Below are positions 9,869 through 20,399 of a DNA stretch of 64,000 nucleotides, one piece after another. Origin of the DNA: Leishmania infantum JPCM5 (Eukaryota > Euglenozoa > Kinetoplastea > Trypanosomatida > Trypanosomatidae); assembly GCF_000002875.2 (NCBI RefSeq), contig NC_009403.2, positions 351,001 through 415,000 on the forward strand, in the 5' to 3' direction. Positions within the stretch are counted from its first letter, which is position 1, and every line of letters starts with the position of its first letter. The notes beneath the pieces were generated by a model that was not told the origin of the DNA, ran no database searches, and saw nothing but the letters and a program-made list of their open reading frames with translations. Position numbers and translations under genes: made by a program.

Positions 9869-12800
9869 ACAAGGAAAAGGCAGTCCTTCCGAAAAGAGAC
9901 TCTGGAACCATAAAGCGGCCATTAGAAGAGACGAGAGTGCAACGTTGCTTCGCCCTCTGTTTTTTCTTCAGGTTTGGCGTTGAAGGGTGTGGGAGCGTTC
10001 TCACGCCCTTTTCGCCCTGTTCCAGTTGTGTGATGAGCAGAAGGGGCATCCCAACACTCTCGCCTCCCTGTATGTCCGCTTCCACGTCTTTGGAGCGCTA
10101 TGTGCACATGCGCATCATCTTCTGGGTCCTTTGTTTTTTTTTCTCTCTGTGGTACCTCCTATCCTAGCATCGATGCATCCGACCAACACACACAGCGCCC
10201 CCCCCTCTCTTCCTCATCTCTCAGCATCTCCACATTGCCGTCTTCTCATCCTTTTCTTTTTCGCCTTGTTTGTGCGCGTGTGCGTTTGCAGGGAAGATGA
10301 GGGAATCTACGACATCTGTTGATACCCATCTTCGCCATGATTGCATTTCTTGGGTTCCTCGGCGGTGTCCTTCTCTACGATGTTAACCAAAGTCGGCCTC
10401 CTTCCCCCTCCTCCCTTTCCCTCTCGTTGAGCTGTTTTGTCGTTTGTGGTTTTGATGTGAAAAAAATCGCTGCTGGCGTTTTCCTCTACCTGTTCTCCCT
10501 CAGTGTGTATATGCGTGTAGGTATGTGTGGGTGGGTGGGTGTCTTCGCATGCATTTTTCGCAGCGCACCCTCTCGAGTGGTCTCCGTAGAGAGAAAGACC
10601 CGTTTAGTGGAAGCGGTGGACAAGAAAGCGAGAGAGCGTAGTCCTTCCCATGTGAAGATGCTGCGGCTGCAGAGGACAACTATACACAACTCCCCCCCCC
10701 CTTACCCACCCACCCACACACACACAAGCAGAGAGGGAACAGGGCACAGCAGACACTTCCCTTTTGTTCATATCTGTTAAGGGTTCGCCCCTATCTTTAG
10801 TCTTTCCTTCCCCTTCCCCTCCCCCCCATTCTTCTTCGTTACGCTTGTGAAATTCCTTGACACATGCACGAGACACATCGATCCTCTTCTTGTTGTTTGG
10901 TGCGGTGTGTGTTGTTTTCGTATATTCGCTTCCTTCTTTCCCCCTTCCCTCCTCCCTCCCCCTTCTTTTTTTGGTTCATGCATAATATACGTCTATACAT
11001 GTACACATAAATAGATGATGTGCCTCTGTGTGCCTGTCATGGTTTCCTTTCACGGCGTACTCTATGTTGTTTGTTTCCTCTCCCCACCCCACCCCCTTCT
11101 CGCCGCTTTTCCCTCTTTGTGCGTGTGTGTTGTGTGCGTGTTGCTTGCTTTCTCTCTTGTTTTGGTTTGCCGATCTACATCCCTAATTCGTTTGCATGTG
11201 CCGACACTGTATTTCTGTCCATTCTGCGGGTGTGTATCTGGCCGAGAGGGAGAGACACAACGATCGGTGCGGAGAGAGACGTAGGGGGAGGGGGGCTGAG
11301 GGATCGAGGGCGCAATGGAGTACATGGCAACGCCCTGTTGTTGCGCCTCTTGTTCCTCTGCCCCCTTCCCCTCCTTCTCTTCCTCCTCCCTCACACGGCA
11401 TGAATGACGAATACGTCACACGCACACACACACACACCGCTACGTTCATGGGAGCATACACAAGGTAAGATTGTACACACTGTTTCTTGACTGGAATAGT
11501 GCTGCTAACTCTCAATCTCTGTTCTCTGTGTGTGTGTTTGTTTTCTGTATGTGACCAAAGACACGGGGGGAGAGTCCGTTGTAAACTCGCTGCCGTGGCA
11601 CGGGCGTTCTCTTGCTGACGATGTCTACGCCTGGCAAAGAGAAGCTTTTCAACGAGCATGCTTCCCCACCTCACCCTTCTCGCACACACGCACAGGCACA
11701 TCACTGCTTCGCTTCGCTCTTTTTCTTCGCTGCCCGTGTTTCTTCTTCTGCGTGTATGCGTACACACGGCGTCCACGTGGTTGGAGAACGGGTGCAAGAG
11801 GAAGGGGAGACATGGAAAGCGAGCACTGGCTGTTGTACACATTATCCTTCTTTTTTTGCTTGTTGTCGGCGTTCTTCTTGAGCTGACGTGTGTGCCTGAG
11901 CGCACGCGGGCTTGTCCTTTTCTGTTTACCAAATGCATATATATATATATATATCGTCAAACTCGGCATTGTGCTGATTCCGTGTCTGCGTGCGCGCGAG
12001 AGAACGAGTAGCAGAGCTTTTTTCGTGTCGTATTTTTTTTTTCGGCATGCCTTCCACGTCGTCTCTTATTTTTGATTCCACGCATATATGTTTACCGCTA
12101 CGGTGACATCGTCGTTGGCTACATCATCTCTGGTATGCCGCTCCCTGCCCCTCCCCTTTCCCTCTCCCTTTCTTTTTTGGGTGTTTTAGTGTTTGGTTTA
12201 TCAATAGTAGTATTGCGTTGAACCCTCTTCTTCCCTCCCCCCCACTTCTGCCAGCCAATACCAACATCACCACTACCATCACCTCAACTCCTTAGCCCAC
12301 CCACCTCATTCCCGCTGGGTCAGCGGTGCGGTGGCTAGCCCTCCTTTACTGTCGTCTTGCGCACTTATCTCCTCCTCCAGCCCAGACCCCGGCTGGCGCA
12401 CATGTGCGTGCGTGTGCGTGTGTGTTATTTTGTGCTGGCTTTGCTCCGTTTTGTTTGTAACCTTACTCCCCCTCCCCCTTTTTTTCCGCTTTCGAAGCGC
12501 GTGTGCATTTTCAACCTGCGTCATCATTCTCTCAAGAACGGTTGCACGGTAGGTGAGCTTCTCTACTCGTTGGCGCATGTCTTTCTCTGGAATATGCGTA
12601 GGCGCGCATGGGAAAAGCAAAAGCGGAAGGGGTCCGCAGCGCACGCTCGCAGCTTCTTGCCCTTTTCTCTCCAACTCAGCTTCCCTTGAGCCCCCACTCA
12701 CTCCTCTGTCACGAATGATGCCCTCACCTTGAAACCAGCGAGCCGCCGTTGATTTGTTGTACATCCCCTTACCGCCATCCTCAACGCCGATCCGCACGCA

Positions 12801-13851
12801 CACCTCCACGCGGGCTTTGCGCGCAAGTGCCGTTGTATTCAACTCCGCCCCCACCCCCTCCTGCATCTGCCTTACCGACGTGGACGTTGTTGTGTGTGGT
12901 GTGTGGTGTGTGCGTTTTTTTTTTGATTGTGTATATCAGTCACGCAGTACGTCTATTTTTGCTCTTCTTGGTGCCCCATTCTCCGCCGCACAAGACGAGG
13001 CCAGCTCTACTGTAGGCCTGTCACGGGCCCTATCGCACGCTGCCAAGCAGCGCTAGACACACGCGTCACGGCAATGCACCGACTCAGTGACCTGAGCGCG
13101 GCCTCTGTCTCCAACTCCGCCCGCCCCCGCCTCGCAGGCTGCACACCGGTGGGCAGTGAGAGTGGGGTGGGCGGGTGGGATACGTTCGAGTTGCGCTGGC
13201 ACGTTGCCGGGCATGTGGATGGCGCAAACGTGCTCGCTGTCGCAGGTCGCACCAAGGCAGCCCCATGCACACCACGGCCGCCGACGTCGGCAGCGAGGAG
13301 TCGCGCTGACCCCGCTGCGTCGTAGGCACTTGACGCTACCATCACCAGAAGTGCCTTGGCACCGGCAGGGATGGGGAGGAAGCAGGTGTGAGTGTGTGTA
13401 TGTGGGCACTGGGCCCTGGATACCCCCTCCTCCCCACGCACTGAGGTGCGCTCCCTATGCCGCCAGAAAGCCGCGAAACAGGACGGAGAGGAAGGGATGC
13501 TCTCAGGTCTGCGTGACGTCACGGTGACAGATGCGTCTTCTGAAATAGCGAAAAGAGAAGATAGGCAGCGGAAAGGAAGCATGCTTTTCTAGATGGTACT
13601 CGGAACTCCGAAACGGGATGTTTGGCGAGCGATCCGCTCCTGCACTCGTCTATATCGCCGATGCACCGTGTTTTGTCACTTCCTCCTCCTCTGCGCTGCA
13701 TCTATGCTCGTGCTTCACATGCGGCAAGTCGAAAAGACGGCACCCTTCTTCTTGTCGTTGCGCTGTGTCGGGCATTAACCTCTCGAACGGCGCACGCACG
13801 CTCACAATAAGCTCTCTCTCTGCTTCGTACGACTGCACCCGTCTGGTTATT
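9869..13851. other. 4-kb region without a clear gene
   Basis: The longest gene-free stretch between single-copy genes in the window. It is mostly CT/GT-rich with short homopolymers and a TA microsatellite at 11937-11954. Three short islands (about 10326-10400, 11621-11680 and 12085-12140) have coding-like codons but no continuous frame. The rest shows only pyrimidine-driven open frames. It may be a long 3'UTR of the transporter, a decayed gene, or both. Confidence 0.5.
11937..11954. repeat. AT dinucleotide microsatellite
   Basis: Nine AT units inside the gene-poor region. Confidence 0.9.
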
Positions 13852-13884
13852 TCCTTAGCTTTCTCTCTCCGGTGGCTGCGACAG
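13852..13884 (+). promoter_or_regulatory. Candidate trans-splice acceptor of the kinesin-like gene
   Basis: The pyrimidine-rich run around TTAGCTTTCTCTCTCC leads to GCGACAG (AG 13883-13884), 9 nt before the ATG at 13894. No comparable tract precedes the upstream ATG at 13618, which is why the later start is preferred. Confidence 0.4.
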
Positions 13885-13893
13885 TCTCTGTGC

Positions 13894-16620
13894 ATGGATG
13901 TCCTCCTCCACGTGGTGCAGACCGCAGCGGCCCCACCTGCCTCGGCATCATCGTTCTGTTGCGACCGCACTCGGCGCACGAGCCTCAACGTACCTGCCGT
14001 CCCGTCGGCAAACATTAGCAGCACTAGTTTCACTGTGGGGAGTCTGTGGCTCTCACACAGAGAGGCGCTGCTGGGCAGTAACGTTGCTGCCCGGTGGAGC
14101 GTCGCTCTCTGCCCCCTTGCGGAGGACGAGAACGCCAACGGCTCCGATGGTGATCCGCCGGTGTGTGTGTCTGCCGCCTCCCCGGGATGCCCTCCAGCGT
14201 CACCGTCGTCACCCATCCCCTCCAGCTTTGTAAGCATCTCAGCCGCCTCCGTAGACATAACCGATCTCCGTGGGCGACGGCCACCCGATGGCCACGCCAC
14301 CAACTCCACCGTCAACTTATTGTGTGAAAAGCTGCGTCATTTGAAGGACGCGATCGTAAGGGCAGGCAATGCCGACACACCGCCGGTAGCACGTGCGGAA
14401 ACCGTTTTCTTCTGCGGCAGTCGCCTCGGCACGCGCAAAGATGCCCTCTACCTCACGGCGCTGCATCGGCTCCTTGTAGAGTCATTGCTGATCGTGAAAG
14501 GTCGCGCCTTCTCCCCACCATCGCCGCCGCTGGACGTGGATGTCTCCCTCGTGGACTACGACGAAGGATGGGGTGCAGGGGACGTGCTAGCTGCTGAGGT
14601 AGTCACGGCCTCCGCGGATGGCACGCAAGAGCAGAGGAGTCAGATTGCGTGGATGCCACTGGCAAACTTACTGGTGTATGCCCCTCGGCCCAGAAGTACG
14701 ATGGCTGCCACATGCACCTCCACCATAGCAAGGTCCGCCTCTCCGACGGAACCGAGCGCTGACAGCGACTTGAGCGTCGTTCAGGTGGGGAATCTTGTGC
14801 GACAGCGGTTACAGGTGTGGTTCGACCGCATTGACAGCGCCACATCGGCATTTCCCTCCGCGCCAGCGTCGCCGTCGTCGCCGCCCGCCGCGGCGGATCG
14901 TCTGCGTCATTTGGACAGGAACGTTGTTCTCTTCACACTGCGACTGCGGAGCTACACGAACTCATCGACGCCAACCTTGCAGGCACGCGTCAGCGCGGCG
15001 TACTTCACGCTTGTGCTGCTACCCGAATATGGGGCGGCTCCGCCTTACGGCGAAGCAGGCGCCGCTGGCGCTGCAGATGGTTTGTCGTCGTGTCGGGCGA
15101 GTGCCGCACTCTGGCGCGAATTTGAGGCACTCTCGGCCTTCATGCGGTCTCTGCCGCAGGGCCGCCATCGTCGCGATGATGAACACAAGAGAGGCGGCGT
15201 CAAAGAGCATGGCCGTGTCACTGCGGCAGCTGTGCAAGGGAAAATGCGCGCCGCTGCACTTCGGCGTAGTCGGTGGTTGACCATCATCGCCCGCATCCAT
15301 GATCCTCAGACATCGCTCATGAGAACGCGAGTCACAGGCACGGGCGAGCGCGGTGCCGACGACTTTATGGGTTGCTTTCTGAAAAACTCTACTGTACGTT
15401 CGTTTTCGTGGATCGGGTGCATCGCCGCCGCTGCTAACCATCAGCGCGCAACGCGTTCGACTCTCGCCTTTCTCTCTCGTCTCCAGCCATCGCAGACGGC
15501 ACAGCGCGGCTGGCTGGCATCTGTAGAGGAGCGCGCGCCTGAGAGCGCAGCGGACGCACATGTGGGTAGGCACCATCGCACACACAAGAACGTCGCGGAC
15601 AACACGAAAGAAAGGGTTGCACCGAAAGCCGAAGCAGCATCGAGCAGCTCAGCCACCTCCACGCCACCACACCCCTCTCCTAGGCCCTCTGCGAATGTGC
15701 CGCAACCGTGCGCCTCTCCTCGTCTCCATGGCGGTAGCACGACGGACATCAACAGCTCCGGAAAGGTCGGAACGGCTGTTGCATCTCACCTGCCGCCTGT
15801 CGACGAGCTCAGCACTGCTGCGGTTTCTGTAGCTGCTCCGTCACGAGCTGGTCACGCTCGTTGCGGAGCAGACAACGACGACGACGCTTCCTCTGCAGAT
15901 GCCGGTCACGAGCCAGCATCTCCGCCTGCTCAAGTCGATGCGCTGATCGCCTCCGTGCGTGTGTACGCGTCGGTGCTGGAGGAGGAGGTGCGGCGGCTGC
16001 GTCGCCGGCTCCAACGATATGAAGCGCCATCCTGTGATTGCAGAGTTAGCACTAGCGATCCACCCGTCCACTTGACGCTTCAAGAGGTACAGGGATGCGA
16101 GTCGGCGAATAGATTGATCGGTCTCTCCACCCCTCACACCACTTCTCCAGACATCTGCGATTCTCTTCCCCAGTCGGTGCGAGCTGCCATCGACGACCTT
16201 CGCACGGACGCGCGGTTCCCGCAGGCGCTCCATGTAAAGCTCGATGCCCTGACGCAGCGGCTGGCGAACTTGTGCACAGCCGCCGTCCGGGTGCGGAGAA
16301 GCGGCGATGCCGACGTGCCTACTGCAATGCAGCAACGAAACGAGAAGAGCGACGACAGGGACGCCTATGTCGCGCAGCTCGAGGCCAAGGTAGCTCTGTA
16401 TGAGCAAAAACTGGTTCTCATGGATTACTACGTGGCGCCAACATTGATGCAGTGCGTCGATGACTTGGATCAGTGGCAGAAGCACCAGCACCGTCAGCAA
16501 CGCACACGCGCCACTCGCACTGGAGGCAACTCTAATCCCTTCACCACCGCAGCCAACGCTGCTTCCGAGGTGACACCGATAAGGAGCGTCGGCGCGGCTG
16601 AGCATGCATTCCGCGCATGA
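13894..16620 (+). CDS. Degenerate kinesin-motor-like protein
   Basis: 908 residues from the ATG at 13894. The same frame is open to an earlier ATG at 13618, but that extension is cysteine/serine-rich and not coding-like. I see the skeleton of a kinesin head with its nucleotide-binding motifs lost. VFFCGSRLGTRKD (residues 171-183) sits where kinesins have FAYGQTGTGKT. DRNVVLFTLRLRSY (about 341-353) matches the strand after switch I but without SSRSH. AAYFTLVLLPEYG (about 368-380) matches LNLVDLAGSE without the DxxG. WIGCIAAAANHQRATRSTLAFLSRL (about 506-530) matches the final helix region usually read as MIANISP-ETLSTLRYA. Low-complexity inserts separate the blocks, and a short coiled coil (LEEEVRRLRRRLQRYE) follows near residue 695. 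It is probably unable to bind or hydrolyse ATP and could act as a structural or cargo subunit. Similarity is by eye only. Confidence 0.6.
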   Translation: MDVLLHVVQTAAAPPASASSFCCDRTRRTSLNVPAVPSANISSTSFTVGSLWLSHREALLGSNVAARWSVALCPLAEDENANGSDGDPPVCVSAASPGCPPASPSSPIPSSFVSISAASVDITDLRGRRPPDGHATNSTVNLLCEKLRHLKDAIVRAGNADTPPVARAETVFFCGSRLGTRKDALYLTALHRLLVESLLIVKGRAFSPPSPPLDVDVSLVDYDEGWGAGDVLAAEVVTASADGTQEQRSQIAWMPLANLLVYAPRPRSTMAATCTSTIARSASPTEPSADSDLSVVQVGNLVRQRLQVWFDRIDSATSAFPSAPASPSSPPAAADRLRHLDRNVVLFTLRLRSYTNSSTPTLQARVSAAYFTLVLLPEYGAAPPYGEAGAAGAADGLSSCRASAALWREFEALSAFMRSLPQGRHRRDDEHKRGGVKEHGRVTAAAVQGKMRAAALRRSRWLTIIARIHDPQTSLMRTRVTGTGERGADDFMGCFLKNSTVRSFSWIGCIAAAANHQRATRSTLAFLSRLQPSQTAQRGWLASVEERAPESAADAHVGRHHRTHKNVADNTKERVAPKAEAASSSSATSTPPHPSPRPSANVPQPCASPRLHGGSTTDINSSGKVGTAVASHLPPVDELSTAAVSVAAPSRAGHARCGADNDDDASSADAGHEPASPPAQVDALIASVRVYASVLEEEVRRLRRRLQRYEAPSCDCRVSTSDPPVHLTLQEVQGCESANRLIGLSTPHTTSPDICDSLPQSVRAAIDDLRTDARFPQALHVKLDALTQRLANLCTAAVRVRRSGDADVPTAMQQRNEKSDDRDAYVAQLEAKVALYEQKLVLMDYYVAPTLMQCVDDLDQWQKHQHRQQRTRATRTGGNSNPFTTAANAASEVTPIRSVGAAEHAFRA

Positions 16621-17408
16621 GAGGAGGGGGCGGGCCGATCACTGTGTCGCCTCCCACCTCAGCAACGTGAAAAGAAACGGGAAGACGAATGCGTAGGCGT
16701 GTGTCTGGGTCTGTGTCTGTCTGTGGCAAGCGTGACACATGGGCAGCGATCGAGACATACTGAGCGAAGCAGCGCGCAAGTGCCCTTCCACCACACCACC
16801 CCCGCCAGAGCACAACTAGATAAGAAGGGGCTCGGTCTCCTCCGCCCCACCCCACCCCCTCCTCCTCACCATCTTCTTGTCAAGAGGTTTCGGTGGGGAA
16901 TTCGCTGCAATGTGCTGGTGCTCCCATAGAGCAGCGCTGTAGTGCACTCACGCACGGCGGCGTCAGCGCACAAGTGCGAATGTACAGACGCGCGTAAACC
17001 GCACATATCTATCCCTCACTCTCACTCACTTGATATGTCGCCCTGCTCCTTCCTCCTCGTTGTCGACACCACCGTCGTCGCGGAAGCATGAGCAGCAGCA
17101 CGAGATAGTCATCCATACTTCTCTCTCTCACCCGAGCAGGTTTGCATGTGCACGCACCTTCAGGGCACTTATTCATGTGGAGAGCACGGAAGAACGTGGT
17201 GCATCATATTGTACACCCTCGTCGCCCCCCCCCTAAACACACACAGATACACTCCCCAGTGTGCTAGCGTCGCGCAACATCCATTCACCATAGGTGTGTC
17301 TGCTCTCATCTCCACAAGAAAAAGGGCACGCTTATCCCGGGCGCACGCGAAACAGACAGGCCCACACAAGGACGCACATGCAAGCGCTTCGCGCACACAC
17401 GATCTACG
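16621..17408. other. Spacer of 0.8 kb
   Basis: No supported gene. CT-rich patches at 16840-16880 and 17110-17140 (ending CCCGAGCAG) could serve as the splice acceptor for the CAP-Gly gene. Confidence 0.45.
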
Positions 17409-19409
17409 ATGTCTCATTTCGGCGCTGATCGCTCCTCCGCACAGCCGGTGCCGCCCATCGACTCCTTTGTTGAGGTGCTTCCAGTAGCGCCGCAGGTGGA
17501 GCGACGCCGCGGGATTCTGCGCTTCTACGGCCTAACGGATTTCGCCGAGGGTGAGTGGGCCGGCGTCGAGCTCGTCGGGTGTGAGGGCCGCAACGATGGA
17601 ACAGTCAAGGGCCTCTTCTACTTCAAATGCGCAGCTGGCCAAGGCCTCTTTGTTCGGCCCAACCTTATTGTGCCGTATGCCCCAGCGCGTCCGGCACCAA
17701 CGTTGGAAGCTGCCTCGGCAAAGATTGAGGCGCTGGAGGAAGAGCTGCGGGTGGTGCGCCGCGAGGCAGTGGAGCAGGAGAGACTGAAAGACAGCCTCGA
17801 GGCGTCACTGCACAGCATGCAGGCGGAGCTCGAGCAGCTGAGAGTTGCAGCAGTGCAAGCAGCCGCCAAGGGGGACGCCAAGACGGAGGATGACGATGAC
17901 AAACTCGCGGTGCAAGTGCAGCTGGAGTCGGTGCGACTTGAGTTTCAGCGCCAGCTGGAGACCTGCGAGGCGGAGCTGAAAGCTGCTAAGCAGTCAGCGA
18001 GCGAAGCAGCGGCCGCCTGTGCCGCTGCCGAGAAACGGGAGCAGCAGGCAGAGAGCGCGCGGCAGTGCAGCGACGCGGCACAGGCAGCGCTGCAGACCCG
18101 CAATGACGAGCTTCAGACGGAGCTGACCCGTCTGCAAGCGGAGCCAGCCACAGCAGTGACTCAGCAGAGTCAGTTAGCTCAGAACTCCTCCGAAGCTGCG
18201 GCGGAAGCCTCGGCCGCCTGCGCGGAACTGCGGGCTGCATTGCGGGCCAAGGAAGCTGAGCTGCTGCAGCTCCGTGCAGCTCATGCAGAGATGTCTCGCA
18301 CTCACGAGCAACTCCAAGAACGGAAAGCAGAGGAGCAAGAGCGAGTTCAAGCAGCAGAAAAGCGCTGCGAAGAGCAACAACGATGGCAGCTGCAGGACAC
18401 TGCTCGCGAAGACGTCCTGGCGGCTCACGCGAGCGAAATAGCACGTCTGCACGCCGAAATCGCTTCCGTGAAAACAGAGAAAGAGGCGTTGGCCAAAGCA
18501 CAGCGCGACAAGGAAGAGCTGCAGGAACTGTGCCAACTGCTGGAAGAGGAGCTCAATGAGCAGAAGGCGCAGTCTGACGCGCTTACGCGCTTGGTGCAGG
18601 AGCTCGGTGCCGCCAAAGCCGCGGCGGAAGCTGCTGTCGAGGGAGCAAAGCAGTCGGCTGCGCAGGAGAGGGCCCGCCTGCTTCGCGAACTGGAGGCAGC
18701 GCGTGCCCCTGAAGTGCAGGTCACGGCAGCAGGCGCAGTCTCTGAAGGAGGAGTCACAGGCCGGTCAAGCACGAGCAGCACCGCCACGGCGGAAAAGCCC
18801 TCTCTCGAAATTGCCCTTCAGCAGTGTCGGGGCGAGCTGGACGAGGCGCGCGCGCGCATCTTGCAGCTCGCCAGCTCCCAACAGGTGGTCCAGGAGCTGC
18901 AGCGCCGCTGCGAAGAGCTGGAAGAGACGATGCGGGTGCAACGCGCCGAGGCGCAAAAATCGGACGATGTTGCTCGAGCAACACTCGCTGCCGCGCAACA
19001 GCACCACGCACATCAGGTAGCGCTGCTGCGGGATGCCTGCGAAGCGGGACGGCGTGAGGCGGCATCCATGGCCGCCCAGCTCAATCTCGCAGCCATTCCA
19101 CGGGAAGCAAGCGGCGGTCATTCCACTGCGGCTGCCGCGCCCTTTGTGTCCCCTCTCGACGCTTTCCGCGAGGCCCGCTACGAAGCACGTATCCGCTCGC
19201 TGGAGCAGCTCTTGCTCGAGTGCGACGCGACGCGCATGTCGTCGGCTATATGGGACGTGCCTGCCTCTCAGACACGGACGTGGCGCGATTCCGAGGTGCC
19301 GCTAGCGCTTCTGAAGGAGCCAGTCGGGAGGCTCCTCGACTTCAGCACCCGCGATGCGTGCGCCGCGTCCGCCAAGGCGCTCTTTCAGACACCAACTGCG
19401 TCGCCCTAG
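17409..19409 (+). CDS. CAP-Gly domain protein with long coiled coil
   Basis: A 666-residue protein. Residues about 18-90 form a CAP-Gly domain: RRRGILRFYGLTDFAEGEWAGVEL is followed by GRNDGTVKGLFYFKC (GKNDG-type signature at residues 60-64) and GLFVRPNLIVPY. CAP-Gly domains bind the EEY/F tails of tubulin or EB proteins. Residues about 100-620 are almost uninterrupted heptad-rich, Ala/Glu/Gln/Leu-rich coiled coil, so the product is probably an elongated dimer that links microtubules to something else, as CLIP-170 and dynactin p150 do. No motor, kinase or membrane segment is seen, and orthology to a named CAP-Gly protein cannot be decided. The ATG at 17409 places the domain right at the N-terminus, as expected. 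Confidence 0.88.
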   Translation: MSHFGADRSSAQPVPPIDSFVEVLPVAPQVERRRGILRFYGLTDFAEGEWAGVELVGCEGRNDGTVKGLFYFKCAAGQGLFVRPNLIVPYAPARPAPTLEAASAKIEALEEELRVVRREAVEQERLKDSLEASLHSMQAELEQLRVAAVQAAAKGDAKTEDDDDKLAVQVQLESVRLEFQRQLETCEAELKAAKQSASEAAAACAAAEKREQQAESARQCSDAAQAALQTRNDELQTELTRLQAEPATAVTQQSQLAQNSSEAAAEASAACAELRAALRAKEAELLQLRAAHAEMSRTHEQLQERKAEEQERVQAAEKRCEEQQRWQLQDTAREDVLAAHASEIARLHAEIASVKTEKEALAKAQRDKEELQELCQLLEEELNEQKAQSDALTRLVQELGAAKAAAEAAVEGAKQSAAQERARLLRELEAARAPEVQVTAAGAVSEGGVTGRSSTSSTATAEKPSLEIALQQCRGELDEARARILQLASSQQVVQELQRRCEELEETMRVQRAEAQKSDDVARATLAAAQQHHAHQVALLRDACEAGRREAASMAAQLNLAAIPREASGGHSTAAAAPFVSPLDAFREARYEARIRSLEQLLLECDATRMSSAIWDVPASQTRTWRDSEVPLALLKEPVGRLLDFSTRDACAASAKALFQTPTASP

Positions 19410-20330
19410 TTCACGGAGGTGCGGACGGCGTTGGTGATGAGGGGCACATGCTGCAGTGATCGCTGCCACGCCCATCGCTCAGTTCAGCAGGTGTGTGCCC
19501 CTCTGGTGAGCCTAGGCATGTCTGCTACGTGGGGTCGACTCGACGGTGGGCAGCAGCGCACTCGTTGCCGCAATCTACCTGCTTCTACCCGCGCAATACT
19601 CTGTGCCACCAGTAATGTTCTTTTGTGGTGTGGCTTATGTTTGTGTGTGTGTGTGTTTCACTGTCGTGTATCTCTGCTAGGCATGTCTCGCCTCTTTCTT
19701 CTTCGCTTCAGATCAAGGAGCAGCGCTCACCGAAAGCAAAGAAACCAAAGGAATTCAATCCGTGAGAACCATGTGTGGGGGGAGGCCAACGCCTTATCCG
19801 ATACCCTTGGCAACCGCGATGGTGTGCACTTTCTGACAGGGCGTACGTAGGCGTGGATTGAGAGACTTAACGGCAGCCTCGATTTTCTTTTCCATCCCCC
19901 TCTCCCTCCCACCTTCGCACGCCGCCTCAGCCCCCTCGGCTTGCAATGCCGCCTACCAAGAACTCTCTCTCTGCTTGCCTTCACTTGAACTGGACTCCTG
20001 CTGCACCTCACGTCCTCGTTGCCACCACCACCATCACCACCACCGAGAAACAACGCGAAAACCCACTGCCATACATAAGCGGTCGTGCACATACTTCGCA
20101 CACATACACACTCACACGCGCGTGTGCGTGGGCCGCGGCAAAAAAAAAAAGTGCGGGGACAAGGTGTCCGTGGAAGGGATGATGTGGGCGCGTGTTGCGA
20201 CGCATGCTCTTCTTCGTCTGTTCAGCTTCTAGATCCATCACTCCCTCCCCCTCTTACCTCCCTCCCTCCTCATCTCATCCTACGCGTACTGGCCCGCCGT
20301 TTGGGGGAAGCATCTAGCAACAGCAGCGGC
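19410..20330. other. Spacer of 0.9 kb
   Basis: No supported gene. It contains a short GT run near 19640 and a short A run near 20140. Confidence 0.45.
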
Positions 20331-20369
20331 GCCCTTCCCCTCCCCTTTTTTCTTCCGTTGTTGTTGAAG
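20331..20369 (+). promoter_or_regulatory. Candidate trans-splice acceptor
   Basis: CCCTTCCCCTCCCCTTTTTT and a T/G-rich tail lead to GAAG (AG 20368-20369), about 30 nt before the ATG at 20400. Confidence 0.45.
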
Positions 20370-20399
20370 CTGAGTCTTTTGGCACGAACCCACGCTCGC

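Noticed and set aside
8882..9922. 346-aa minus-strand ORF across the transporter
   Set aside because: Antisense shadow of the BT1-family gene.
13618..13893. Upstream in-frame extension of the kinesin-like gene
   Set aside because: Begins with ATG but is Cys/Ser-rich, lacks gene-like codons and is preceded by purine-rich DNA without a splice tract; kept only as an alternative start.
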